A DNA stretch of 64,000 nucleotides from assembly GCA_964619535.1 (NCBI GenBank), contig CAZUEX010000005.1, positions 62,001 through 126,000 of the forward strand, read 5' to 3'. The notes under the pieces are model-generated. The model was not told where the DNA came from, did not search any database, and saw only the letters and a list, made by a program, of their open reading frames with translations. Shown piece after piece: positions 25,968-33,952 of this stretch. The DNA comes from Leptonema sp964619535. Lineage in GTDB: Bacteria; Spirochaetota; Leptospiria; Leptospirales; Leptonemataceae. The position numbers and the translations under genes are program-made. The stretch's first letter is position 1, and each line of letters starts with the position of its first letter.

Positions 25968-25998
25968 TTGACCTTCCCACGGTTGGAAGGTATAGACT
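25968..25998 (+). promoter_or_regulatory. CueR-type promoter of copZ
   Basis: -35 TTGACC (25968-25973), 19-bp spacer, -10 TAGACT (25993-25998). The dyad at 25971-25991 has half-sites ACCTTCCCAC and TTGGAAGGT. It points toward the copper chaperone gene 42 bp downstream, divergent from the copA promoter about 115 bp away. Copper should switch on both. Confidence 0.9.
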
Positions 25999-26039
25999 GT
26001 GTTTGCAGACAGAAAAATCCGGTCTACAGGAGCGTGATA

Positions 26040-26240
26040 ATGTACGAATACACCGTTGAAGGAATGAGCTGTAACCATTGTGTGATGGCTGTTAAGAAAT
26101 CCGTGAATGCGGCCGATCCGGCTGCCAGGGTCGAGGTCGACCTGTCTACCCAGACCGTGAAGGTTGAATCGACGGCCGGAAAAGACGTGATTGCGGCCCG
26201 CATCGAAGAGGCCGGTTATCCCGTGCTTGCCGGGAAATAG
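26040..26240 (+). CDS. copZ: CopZ-like copper chaperone
   Basis: 66 residues from ATG 26040 with AGGAG upstream. A single heavy-metal-associated domain: YTVEGMSCNHCVMAVKKSV carries the metal-binding Cys11 and Cys14, followed by VEVDLSTQTVKVES and IAARIEEAGYPV, the ferredoxin-like beta-alpha-beta pattern. Delivers Cu(I) to CopA in the cytosol in this family. Controlled by its own CueR-type promoter, divergent from copA. No signal peptide. Confidence 0.93.
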   Translation: MYEYTVEGMSCNHCVMAVKKSVNAADPAARVEVDLSTQTVKVESTAGKDVIAARIEEAGYPVLAGK

Positions 26241-26281
26241 GATGCCGGGATGCCTCCGGGCCGCTTGCCTTTGCTCGCGGC

Positions 26282-27238
26282 TTATTCGGGAACCGCCCCG
26301 GAACCCGTGCTCGAGCCTGAATGGCCGAAAAGAAACCCGTCCACGGCGCGATGAAACTGATCGCGATGACTGACATACGGAAAATGGCCAACCTGATGCA
26401 GCGTGATCCGTCTTGCCTCCGGATACGTCTGAGCGAGCATCTCTCGTAGTTGTTCGTTTACAAGTGGATCGTTATCCGAATCGACGATCAGCATCGGGAT
26501 CGGCGGAGCTTTCGGTTGAAAAGGCTCTATGACGCAGAGGTAGCGGGCGTAAAGCTGCTCTCCGGTCATTTTTCCGGATGCAAGCGTCAGCAGATGAGCC
26601 CGCAAAAGAGGTGATTGCTGCGAGGCTGGCAGTACTCGATTCTCCAGGCCCGAGCGATAGATGCTGAAAACGACAGGTTCGGGCAAAAATCGGAGCGCCC
26701 AGCCTTGCATTCGGTTCTTTTCGGCGATCATGTTGTTGGGTGGAAAGGTGTTCAGAAGTGCGGCCCGTTCGAAGCGTTGCGGATATGTTGCCAGGAGATA
26801 TTGCGTAAGGTAGCCTCCAAGCGATGTTCCCATAACGATGGTACGGTCGACATCTTCGGCGTCGAGTATGTCGATAATGCCCTGGCTCAGTTCCTGCAGG
26901 GTACGAGCAGCTGGATAGGTCGGCGCGATAACGGTGAAATGTTTTTCGTAATACTGGAACTGCTGCCACCAGAGATCGGCATCACCGCCCATGCCATGCA
27001 ACAGTAGCAGTGCCGGTCCGTTACCGTGTATGCGGTAGGTCCAGACCAGGTCGTTTCGTCTGAGTTGCCTCACAGGCCTTTCGGCAAAAGCCCTGTATGC
27101 TGCTATGGTTTCGGGAGCAATATCCTGACTGAATTCCTCGAAGGTGGAATGCTTCGACGACGGAAGAAGATACAGGGCGGCGACGAAGACGGCAATAGCA
27201 GCGGCTGTGATATAGAGAAACCCTTTAAATCGCTTCAT
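26282..27238 (-). CDS. Membrane-anchored alpha/beta hydrolase
   Basis: 318 residues with GGAGAG before ATG 27238. A single N-terminal span (GFLYITAAAIAVFVAALYLL, ~6-25) anchors or exports the protein. Hydrolase fold: oxyanion region LLLHGMGGDADLW, nucleophile elbow GTSLGG with Ser139, acid Asp257 in DSDNDPL and His285 in VGHFPYVSH. The triad is intact. It could be an esterase, lipase or peptidase; the substrate cannot be read from sequence. It converges on copZ with 41 bp between ends. A second, similar anchored hydrolase lies at 30.3 kb. Confidence 0.88.
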   Translation of the reverse strand: MKRFKGFLYITAAAIAVFVAALYLLPSSKHSTFEEFSQDIAPETIAAYRAFAERPVRQLRRNDLVWTYRIHGNGPALLLLHGMGGDADLWWQQFQYYEKHFTVIAPTYPAARTLQELSQGIIDILDAEDVDRTIVMGTSLGGYLTQYLLATYPQRFERAALLNTFPPNNMIAEKNRMQGWALRFLPEPVVFSIYRSGLENRVLPASQQSPLLRAHLLTLASGKMTGEQLYARYLCVIEPFQPKAPPIPMLIVDSDNDPLVNEQLREMLAQTYPEARRITLHQVGHFPYVSHRDQFHRAVDGFLFGHSGSSTGSGAVPE

Positions 27239-27310
27239 TATTTTGCTCTCCGTTACTTCTGATCTGGCAGAGGTAGAGTATTGTGTCTTCCATTTGCGGA
27301 ATGGCTTTGA

Positions 27311-28369
27311 TCAGGATTGAAAGAAGATGTCCAGTGCCTTCTTCTCGAAAAACAGCGGCTGTTGATCGGCGGGTACGTTCGAACGAAAGGCAATGGACGT
27401 CTCTGTAATGACGGCATACAGCCGTTCCAGCCTTTCCGTGCCGAAACGCCGGGCTTCTTCTGAAAGGCGTTTCAAGGCCTTCTTCTGTATAAAAGGATGA
27501 CGGTTCTTCAGGCCGATGGCTGCAATGATCTCATCGGCGCTTAGATTCAAGCCCTTGCAGATGCGATAGCGTCTCAGTTCGTCGGTGCGGTTCAGCAGCT
27601 GCTTCAAAAGGGCAAGAAAGTTATCCTCGGGGGGATTGAACTTCATCATCTCCCTGGAAAAGGTATGCACATCGCCGCTAAAGCAGGCATCCACCAGGCG
27701 AAACATATCCCATCCTGCCTTTGGGAACAGAATGTCTCTTACTTCTTCCAGGGTTACGGCATGGTCTTTGCTGTGCATCTTCTGCAGACGAATCAGGGCA
27801 TCCTGGACGGCTCCTTCGCGTGGGGGCACCCGTTCTCGTATTTCAAGCAGGGCCTCTTCCGTTAACTGCAGTCGCAACTGCATGGCAGATCGGCGAATGG
27901 CCTCTTCCATGTTTTCAGCATAGAGGTTCTTTGTATGGAGGTGAAGCAGCCGGTCGCCAAACAGCTTGAGCATGGCCTTTTCTGGTTGTCCCTCGTAGTA
28001 CAGGGCAAGCAGGGTACGCTCTGGCAGATTGCTGAAGTTCCGCTGTTCGGCAGTGCGTCCTTTTGACAGCAGGTAGCGAAAGATGGATTCTGCATTCTTC
28101 ACGATGAACAGACGGTAAGGGGAAAACAGGGGCAGATTAAAGATCTCATCGACAAGGATGGCTGCATCGTTCTGTTCTCCCGTGAGCAGGACGAGCTCTA
28201 CGGTTTCATGCTTCAGCAGCTGGCTGCGAAGAAAATCCTCGGTATGATCGAAGACGGATGGGTCTGAACCCGAAACGAGGATGACCGGAGGTTGTCCGAT
28301 ATCGATCCCTTTGAGCTTTGCGAGCAACTCGTGGGAGTCCTTAACCTGCACATCCCCACGCTGAAACAA
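27311..28369 (-). CDS. holA: DNA polymerase III delta subunit (HolA)
   Basis: Clamp-loader wrench subunit that opens the sliding clamp. 352 residues, normal for HolA. Family features: VILVSGSDPSVFDHTEDFLR at the N-terminus, NLPLFSPYRLFIVKNAE, LPERTLLALYY, and the C-terminal helical collar domain with FRLVDACFSGDV and LLALLKQLLNRTDELRRYR-like segments. The start is TTG 28369 behind AGAAGG (5-bp spacing); no ATG fits. GTG 28351 is an alternative. Divergent from ilvB. HolA is weakly conserved, so the call rests on length, pattern and segment order rather than on single invariant residues. Confidence 0.85.
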   Translation of the reverse strand: MFQRGDVQVKDSHELLAKLKGIDIGQPPVILVSGSDPSVFDHTEDFLRSQLLKHETVELVLLTGEQNDAAILVDEIFNLPLFSPYRLFIVKNAESIFRYLLSKGRTAEQRNFSNLPERTLLALYYEGQPEKAMLKLFGDRLLHLHTKNLYAENMEEAIRRSAMQLRLQLTEEALLEIRERVPPREGAVQDALIRLQKMHSKDHAVTLEEVRDILFPKAGWDMFRLVDACFSGDVHTFSREMMKFNPPEDNFLALLKQLLNRTDELRRYRICKGLNLSADEIIAAIGLKNRHPFIQKKALKRLSEEARRFGTERLERLYAVITETSIAFRSNVPADQQPLFFEKKALDIFFQS

Positions 28370-28452
28370 AGCCGCCTTCTCGCCAGCGATTTTTACTTTT
28401 CAGGAGGCTGCGCGACACTAATATGGAAGAACAAACCTGCGAGGAACCTGTT

Positions 28453-30147
28453 ATGAAAAAAACCGGCGCAAAATTGATGGTGGACCTGATTCAGTCTCAT
28501 GGCTTTGAGCTGGCCTTCGGATATCCCGGCGGTGCCATCCTGCCCTTTTACGATGAACTGTATCATTCTGGCTTTCGGCATATTCTCGTGCGTCATGAAC
28601 AGGGTGCCTTGCATATGGCAGAAGGCTATGCCCGTGCCAGCGGGAAGCCGGGCCTGTGTATCGTTACCAGTGGGCCGGGTGCCACCAATGCCGTTACCGG
28701 CATAGCCGATGCCAAGATGGACTCCATCCCCGTGATGGTAATCTCGGGTCAGGTGGCTGCATCGGCCATTGGCAGCGATGCCTTTCAGGAGGCCGATATG
28801 TTCGGTATTACGATACCGATCACCAAATACAATGCCCTGGTAAAGGACGTGGACGAGCTGGCTGATACCTTTGAAGAGGCCTATGCCATGCTTACGGCCG
28901 GTCGCCCGGGGCCGGTATTGATCGATTTTCCAAAGGATGTGCAGACGACGGAAACGGCAAACGTTCGCGGCACGAACAAACTGAGCGAGCGGTTCCGTTC
29001 CTCTCCGGCCGTATCGGGTGACATCGAAGGCCTGGCGGCGGCCCTGAACCAGGCCAGACGTCCTCTGCTCTATATCGGAGGCGGAGCAATCAATGCAAAG
29101 GCTTCGCCCGAGATCCGCACGCTTGCAGAAAAAGGTATGGTTCCGTCCACCTGCACGCTGATGGCCCTCGGCGCCTTCCCTGGAACGCACATCCTGTCCC
29201 TGGGAATGCCGGGCATGCATGGAACGGCTGCCGCCAACAAGGCCATCCTGGAATGCGACTTTATTCTGTCTCTCGGCGCACGCTTTGATGATCGTGTGGC
29301 AGGCGTCCCTGGGGACTTTGCCCCCGATGCTGTGAGGGCTCACATCGATATCGATTCAGCGGAAATCAACAAGCGGGTGCCCGTTGACTACTATATTCAC
29401 GGCGACCTGAAAGAGGCCCTGCAGGCCATCATCCCTTTTGTAGAGTCGAAGGACCGTTCGGACTGGGTCAATCACCTCGAAGAATACAAGAATCGTTATC
29501 CTCTTGAATTTGAGGATAGCGACGAGGTGATCAAGCCACAGCGTTTCCTGAAACGCTTTTACGAGAAGTCCGAAGGGAAGGCGATCGTTGCCACCGACGT
29601 GGGCCAGCACCAGATGTGGGCTGCACAGTACTACCTGTTTGACCAGCCAAACCGATGGCTGACATCGGGCGGGCTGGGCACGATGGGCTACGGCCTGCCT
29701 GCAGCCATCGGCGCGAAGTTTGCGAAACCCGACGATCTGGTTGTCTGTGTGACCGGCGATGGGTCGTATCAGATGTGTATTCAGGAGCTGGCCACGATTC
29801 GTCAGTACAACCTGGGCGTGAAGATCATTCTTCTGAACAATACCTTCCTCGGTATGGTGCGTCAGTGGCAGGAGCTTTTCTATGAAGAGCGTTTTTCGGA
29901 GTCGGAGTGGCAGTACAATCCGAACTTCGTAAAATTGGCCGAGGCCTATGACATTCCTGCGATGAGCATTGCCTCACCGGGCGACATTGATGCAGGCATT
30001 GACTTCCTGCTGGCGGATGACGGTCCGGCCTTCCTTGAGGTGGTCATCCCCGCGGACGAAAAGGTCTTCCCGATGATTCCGGCGGGTAAATCGCAACGCG
30101 ATATGATCCAGTTTTCTGACATCTTCAAGGCGAAGCAAAAGGCCTGA
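28453..30147 (+). CDS. ilvB: Acetolactate synthase large subunit (thiamine-diphosphate enzyme)
   Basis: 564 residues from ATG 28453 (GAGGA 8 bp upstream; ATG 28423 would add 10 residues but has a poorer site). Catalyses condensation of pyruvate with pyruvate or 2-oxobutyrate in branched-chain amino acid synthesis. Motifs: AFGYPGGAILPFYDEL, RHEQGALHMAEGYARASG with the catalytic Glu, SGPGATNAVTGIADA, and the ThDP-binding GDGSYQMCIQELATI...LNNTFLGMV. The regulatory small subunit ilvN is not adjacent, which is unusual since the two are often in one operon. Intergenic 28370-28452 is shared with holA. Confidence 0.93.
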   Translation: MKKTGAKLMVDLIQSHGFELAFGYPGGAILPFYDELYHSGFRHILVRHEQGALHMAEGYARASGKPGLCIVTSGPGATNAVTGIADAKMDSIPVMVISGQVAASAIGSDAFQEADMFGITIPITKYNALVKDVDELADTFEEAYAMLTAGRPGPVLIDFPKDVQTTETANVRGTNKLSERFRSSPAVSGDIEGLAAALNQARRPLLYIGGGAINAKASPEIRTLAEKGMVPSTCTLMALGAFPGTHILSLGMPGMHGTAAANKAILECDFILSLGARFDDRVAGVPGDFAPDAVRAHIDIDSAEINKRVPVDYYIHGDLKEALQAIIPFVESKDRSDWVNHLEEYKNRYPLEFEDSDEVIKPQRFLKRFYEKSEGKAIVATDVGQHQMWAAQYYLFDQPNRWLTSGGLGTMGYGLPAAIGAKFAKPDDLVVCVTGDGSYQMCIQELATIRQYNLGVKIILLNNTFLGMVRQWQELFYEERFSESEWQYNPNFVKLAEAYDIPAMSIASPGDIDAGIDFLLADDGPAFLEVVIPADEKVFPMIPAGKSQRDMIQFSDIFKAKQKA

Positions 30148-30259
30148 ATTATGTCGTTGAGCCGTTAAGCGGGGCTGATAGCCAGGATTCTGGAAGCGGC
30201 CCCGTCCGGCCTTGTGTTTTTTTCTTGCCTGGATGCCGGGATGCGTTCAGCCTTCCGTC

Positions 30260-31204
30260 ATGCATTTCTACTGGCTTGCTCTTCCCGTTCTGCTGTTGCT
30301 GATCGTCTATTTTGTTTTTCCGGGGTTGCTGTACGGACTGGCCCTGTGGTTTGAGCGTTTTCGCGCAGGATGGAGCGAAGGTATCGTTGGCATAGAGAAT
30401 CGTCCCGTTTACTATCTTGACTCGGGCAACAAAGCGAAATCAACCCTGCTTTTTGTGCACGGCTTTGCCGGTGATCGGGACAACTGGGGGCGTCTGGTCG
30501 CCCATCTGCCGCGCAGTTATCGAAGGGTGGCTCTCGATCTTCCGGGCTTTGGTTTAAGCCCTCTGGATAATCCCGAACAAGCCGTTCTGTCGAAGCAGGT
30601 GGAGCGTCTTCGTGCCTTTATCGACGAGCGTGGTCTTGGCCAGGTGCATCTGTTCGGATGCTCGATGGGTGGCCATCTCTCCATGCACTTTGCTGTAAAG
30701 TATCCCGAGAAGGTCCGTTCGCTCCTGCTCTTTGATCCCAGTGGCATAGAGGAAGGGCGGCATACGCAGCATTTTGAGCTGCTGGAAAAGGGGGTGAACA
30801 GCCTGGCCCCTTCCAACCATAAGGAATATGAGCGAATGCTATCGATGCTCTTTACGAGAAAGCCCTTTATTCCGGGGCCGTTAAAGCGGTATCTGGGGGA
30901 GCAGGCCATAGCCCATTCTGCGTTCTTTTTAGAGGCCTGGCAGGTTGTCTTTCATGACCGGTATGAACCGCTGGAGCCGATTCTTCCCGCCCTGGCTGCC
31001 CATAGAATACCGACACAGATCTACTGGGGCGAAGAGGATCGCATTATCGGTGTAGAATCGTTGCCTGTGCTGCTGAAGGCCCTGCCGCATGCGGAAAGCC
31101 AGCTCTATCAACACTGTGGTCACCTGCCTTTTCTCGAGCAACCGAAACGAACGGCACGATTGGTTACCGCCTTTCTCGAAAAGGTAGAAAAGGGCGCCTC
31201 TTAA
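30260..31204 (+). CDS. Membrane-anchored alpha/beta hydrolase
   Basis: 314 residues from ATG 30260; the ribosome site is poor and ATG 30233 is an alternative. N-terminal span YWLALPVLLLLIVYFVFPG. Oxyanion region LLFVHGFAGDRDNW, nucleophile elbow GCSMGG (Ser135), acid in YWGEEDRIIG and His in HCGHLPFLEQP give a complete Ser-Asp-His triad. Close to the monoglyceride lipase/MhpC-like group by eye; the substrate is unknown. Convergent with sufT (6 bp apart); a short stem GCGCCT/AGGCGC spans its stop. The 112 bp before it hold no gene that I can support. Confidence 0.87.
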   Translation: MHFYWLALPVLLLLIVYFVFPGLLYGLALWFERFRAGWSEGIVGIENRPVYYLDSGNKAKSTLLFVHGFAGDRDNWGRLVAHLPRSYRRVALDLPGFGLSPLDNPEQAVLSKQVERLRAFIDERGLGQVHLFGCSMGGHLSMHFAVKYPEKVRSLLLFDPSGIEEGRHTQHFELLEKGVNSLAPSNHKEYERMLSMLFTRKPFIPGPLKRYLGEQAIAHSAFFLEAWQVVFHDRYEPLEPILPALAAHRIPTQIYWGEEDRIIGVESLPVLLKALPHAESQLYQHCGHLPFLEQPKRTARLVTAFLEKVEKGAS

Positions 31205-31210
31205 AGGCGC

Positions 31211-31573
31211 TTAGAAGATGCCAAGCATCATCTGTACTTCTTCGCTGGCCATCTCGCGAGGATTCCACGGAGGAGAGAAAACGATCTCTACCTGGGCCTC
31301 TTCAACGCCTTCGACTCGCTTACAGGCATTGTGCACCTCTGTTTGCAGATAGGGGCCTGCCGGGCAGCCAATAGAGGTTAAGGTCATCACAATGTGGGCC
31401 TTTTTCGTTTCGTTATCGAAGCGGATGTCGTAGATCAGTCCCAGGTCTACAAGTGGAAGGCCAATTTCCGGATCAATGACGCCGTAGATCTCTTTCCAGA
31501 GCGCTTTTACCGTCGGATCATCGCCGTCATAGCGCGTGGCCGGATCGAAGGTTTCTTGTTGTGCGTCGCTCAT
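31211..31573 (-). CDS. sufT: SufT/MIP18-type Fe-S assembly factor (DUF59)
   Basis: 120 residues. DUF59 core: VIDPEIGLPLVDLGLIYDI, MTLTSIGCPAGPYL with the conserved Cys70, and VEIVFSPPWNPREMAS. Proteins of this type help mature Fe-S proteins, and SufT homologues are often encoded in suf operons; here it is 30 kb from sufBCD on the same strand. It has its own transcription unit. No signal peptide. PaaD-like ring-hydroxylation factors share the fold but are usually fused or clustered with paa genes, which are absent here. Confidence 0.9.
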   Translation of the reverse strand: MSDAQQETFDPATRYDGDDPTVKALWKEIYGVIDPEIGLPLVDLGLIYDIRFDNETKKAHIVMTLTSIGCPAGPYLQTEVHNACKRVEGVEEAQVEIVFSPPWNPREMASEEVQMMLGIF

Positions 31574-31642
31574 TGTGTCAAGATAGCGACAATTGGGTTC
31601 CGGGGCAACTGAACCAATTTCTTGAAATTACGCAATAGCAAT

Positions 31643-31671
31643 AAAAAAGCCCGCCTCTACAGGCGGGCTTT
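31643..31671 (-). terminator. Terminator of the pyrophosphatase gene
   Basis: Strong hairpin AAAGCCCGCCT (31646-31656) with AGGCGGGCTTT (31661-31671), loop CTAC; on the minus strand followed by a run of six Ts. It lies 22 bp beyond the hppA stop. Confidence 0.9.
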
Positions 31672-31692
31672 ACCAGAAAATGGATCTGCCGA

Positions 31693-33873
31693 TCAGAGCT
31701 TGATCAGAGGAGCGATGACCAGGGCCACAACACTCATCAGCTTGATCAGGATGTTGATGGACGGTCCCGAAGTATCCTTCAGGGGGTCACCCACCGTATC
31801 GCCGACGACGGCAGCCTTATGGGGCTCGGATCCTTTTTTGTAGATCTTGCCGTTGATTTCAACGCCTCCTTCGAACATCTTCTTGGCGTTGTCCCATGCA
31901 CCACCGGCATTGGACTGGAAGATGGCCATCAGAACACCGGCAGCGGTTACACCGGCCAGGAGTCCACCCAGCGATTCAGGTCCAAAGATGAAGCCAACCA
32001 CAACAGGGGCAACGATGGCCAGAAGACCGGGCAGAACCATCTCACGGATGGCAGCGGTGGTAGAGATCTCCACACATTTCGCATACTCTGCCTTTCCGTC
32101 AGCGGCATCGAAAACCTCGCGGTCCTTGCCTTTCATATCTGCCGGATCCTCATACTTCTGCATCACAGCAAGGGCTGCCTTCAGTTCGGGAATCTCATGG
32201 AACTGACGACGTACCTCGTTGATCATGTCCATAGCAGCACGACCCACGGCTCCCATAGCCAGCGAGGAGAAGAGGAAGGGCAGCATGGCGCCAACGAAAA
32301 GCCCGGCCATCACGTCGGGGTTTGCGACGTTGATGGATTTGATTCCTGCCTGGCTCATGAAGGCAGAGAACAGGGCAAGGGCTGTCAGTGCAGCCGAAGC
32401 GATGGCAAAACCTTTACCAATGGCAGCCGTTGTGTTTCCGACGGCGTCCAGTTTGTCAGTACGCTGACGGACTTCAGGCGGCTGTTCGGACATCTCGGCA
32501 ATACCACCGGCATTGTCAGAGATCGGACCGTAGGCATCAACGGCCAGCTGAATACCGGTATTGGCAAGCATACCAAGGGCGGCGATGGCAATGCCATACA
32601 GTCCGGCAAAGTAGTAGGCTACCATGATGGCTGCGGCGATGATGAGGATCGGGATGGCAGTGGACTGCATACCGACGCCCAGGCCAGCGATGATGTTGGT
32701 AGCGGCGCCCGTAGAGGACTGCTTTACAATGTTCAGAACCGGCTTCTTACCCGTGCCTGTGTAATGCTCTGTAATGAAACCAACGGCAACACCGGCAATC
32801 AGGCCTGCAATGGTTGCCCAGAAGACGCCCATCGCTGTGAATACACGGGTTGTTCCGTCGAGGATTCCCTGGGCCTCCCATTGGTCGGGCAGCAGCCAAT
32901 CGATGGCAAACCAGGCTCCAACGAGCATCAGTACAGCGGCTACGATTTCACCGACATTCAGGGCCATCTGAGGATTGCCCGTTTCGCCGACACGCACGAA
33001 GAAGGTACCGATGATGGAAACGACGATTCCGATCGCTGCCAGCGCAAGCGGAAGAAGAACAAGCGAAAGACCGCTTACAGAATCAAGGCCGGCCAGTTCT
33101 GTGACAAAAACGGCACCCAGTACCATCGAACCGAGGATCGATCCTACATAGGACTCAAAAAGGTCAGCGCCCATACCGGCCACGTCACCAACGTTATCGC
33201 CTACGTTATCGGCAATGGTAGCAGGGTTCAGCGGGTGGTCTTCAGGGATACCGGCTTCTACTTTACCGACCAGGTCGGCTCCAACGTCAGCAGCCTTGGT
33301 ATAAATACCACCGCCTACACGAGCGAAAAGAGCGATCGAAGAAGCGCCCAGGGAAAAACCGGAGAGGACGTTCAGAACCCTGGACGTATTGTCTGCTCCG
33401 CCAAACCCAAAGAATTGCTCGTAAGCGAAAAAGAGCGATCCCAGTCCAAGGATGCCAAGCCCGACAACGCCCATACCCATAACGGAACCACCGGCAAAGG
33501 CGATGCGCAGGGCTGGAGCAAGCCCCGTACGGGCTGCATTGGTTGTGCGATAGTTTGCCTTGGTGGCCACCCGCATTCCGAGGAAGCCCGCCAGGCCAGA
33601 ACACAGGGCACCAACGATGAAAGATACGGCTACGAGCCAGTGAGAGCTTTCCTGGTTTGCTGTGACTCCAAGCAGAATGGCTACTGCTACCACAAAGATA
33701 GACAGGATCTTGTATTCGGCTTTCAGGAACGCCATGGCTCCTTCGGCGATATAGGTGCCGATTTTCTGCATTTTCTCTCCGCCAGCGTCCTGACGGCCGA
33801 TCCATGCAGTCTTCCAGAAGCTGTAAAGCAGTGCAAGAACACCGGCGCCCACAGCTGAATAGACAATTAACAT
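31693..33873 (-). CDS. hppA: Membrane-bound ion-pumping pyrophosphatase
   Basis: 726 residues with ~16 membrane spans. Catalytic motifs: GGGIYTKAADVGADLVGK, EAGIPEDHPLNPATIADNVG then DNVGDVAGMGADLFESY, DAYGPISDNAGGIAEM, and a C-terminal VGDTVGDPLKDTSGPSIN. It couples PPi hydrolysis to H+ or Na+ transport across the inner membrane and saves PPi energy. At the position where K+-independent enzymes have Lys, the sequence reads GNTTAAIGKGFA (Ala), which points to the K+-dependent class. Whether the ion is H+ or Na+ cannot be told by eye. GGAGAG precedes ATG 33873; a palindrome lies in the divergent spacer. Its terminator is at 31643-31671. Confidence 0.95.
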   Translation of the reverse strand: MLIVYSAVGAGVLALLYSFWKTAWIGRQDAGGEKMQKIGTYIAEGAMAFLKAEYKILSIFVVAVAILLGVTANQESSHWLVAVSFIVGALCSGLAGFLGMRVATKANYRTTNAARTGLAPALRIAFAGGSVMGMGVVGLGILGLGSLFFAYEQFFGFGGADNTSRVLNVLSGFSLGASSIALFARVGGGIYTKAADVGADLVGKVEAGIPEDHPLNPATIADNVGDNVGDVAGMGADLFESYVGSILGSMVLGAVFVTELAGLDSVSGLSLVLLPLALAAIGIVVSIIGTFFVRVGETGNPQMALNVGEIVAAVLMLVGAWFAIDWLLPDQWEAQGILDGTTRVFTAMGVFWATIAGLIAGVAVGFITEHYTGTGKKPVLNIVKQSSTGAATNIIAGLGVGMQSTAIPILIIAAAIMVAYYFAGLYGIAIAALGMLANTGIQLAVDAYGPISDNAGGIAEMSEQPPEVRQRTDKLDAVGNTTAAIGKGFAIASAALTALALFSAFMSQAGIKSINVANPDVMAGLFVGAMLPFLFSSLAMGAVGRAAMDMINEVRRQFHEIPELKAALAVMQKYEDPADMKGKDREVFDAADGKAEYAKCVEISTTAAIREMVLPGLLAIVAPVVVGFIFGPESLGGLLAGVTAAGVLMAIFQSNAGGAWDNAKKMFEGGVEINGKIYKKGSEPHKAAVVGDTVGDPLKDTSGPSINILIKLMSVVALVIAPLIKL

Positions 33874-33909
33874 GTGGTCTCTCCTTTTTTATTTGCTAAC
33901 AATTACATG

Positions 33910-33923
33910 ACCTGCATGCAGGT
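33910..33923. promoter_or_regulatory. Perfect 14-bp palindrome in divergent hppA spacer
   Basis: ACCTGCATGCAGGT reads the same on both strands, in the 79-bp spacer between the hppA start and the start of the exported helical protein. It could be an operator shared by both or a short stem; no regulator is known here. Confidence 0.4.
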
Positions 33924-33952
33924 TCTACGGGCTGAATAATAAATAGAAAGCA

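Noticed and set aside
28393..29343. 316-codon minus-strand open frame opposite ilvB
   Set aside because: Antisense to the ThDP enzyme; composition typical of a shadow frame (His, Gly, Arg rich).
30148..30259. Inverted GGGGC/GCCCC sequence before the second hydrolase as an attenuator
   Set aside because: The arms are 6 bp with a ~24-bp loop and could arise by chance in GC-rich DNA.
31194..31210. Hairpin GCGCCT/AGGCGC between the hydrolase and sufT ends as a terminator
   Set aside because: The stem is only 6 bp and no T-run follows; I could not support it as a terminator.
31819..33858. Very long (679-codon) plus-strand open frame opposite the pyrophosphatase gene
   Set aside because: It mirrors hppA codon by codon, is rich in Gly, His, Gln and Asp as antisense frames of membrane proteins are, and has no ribosome site or family match.
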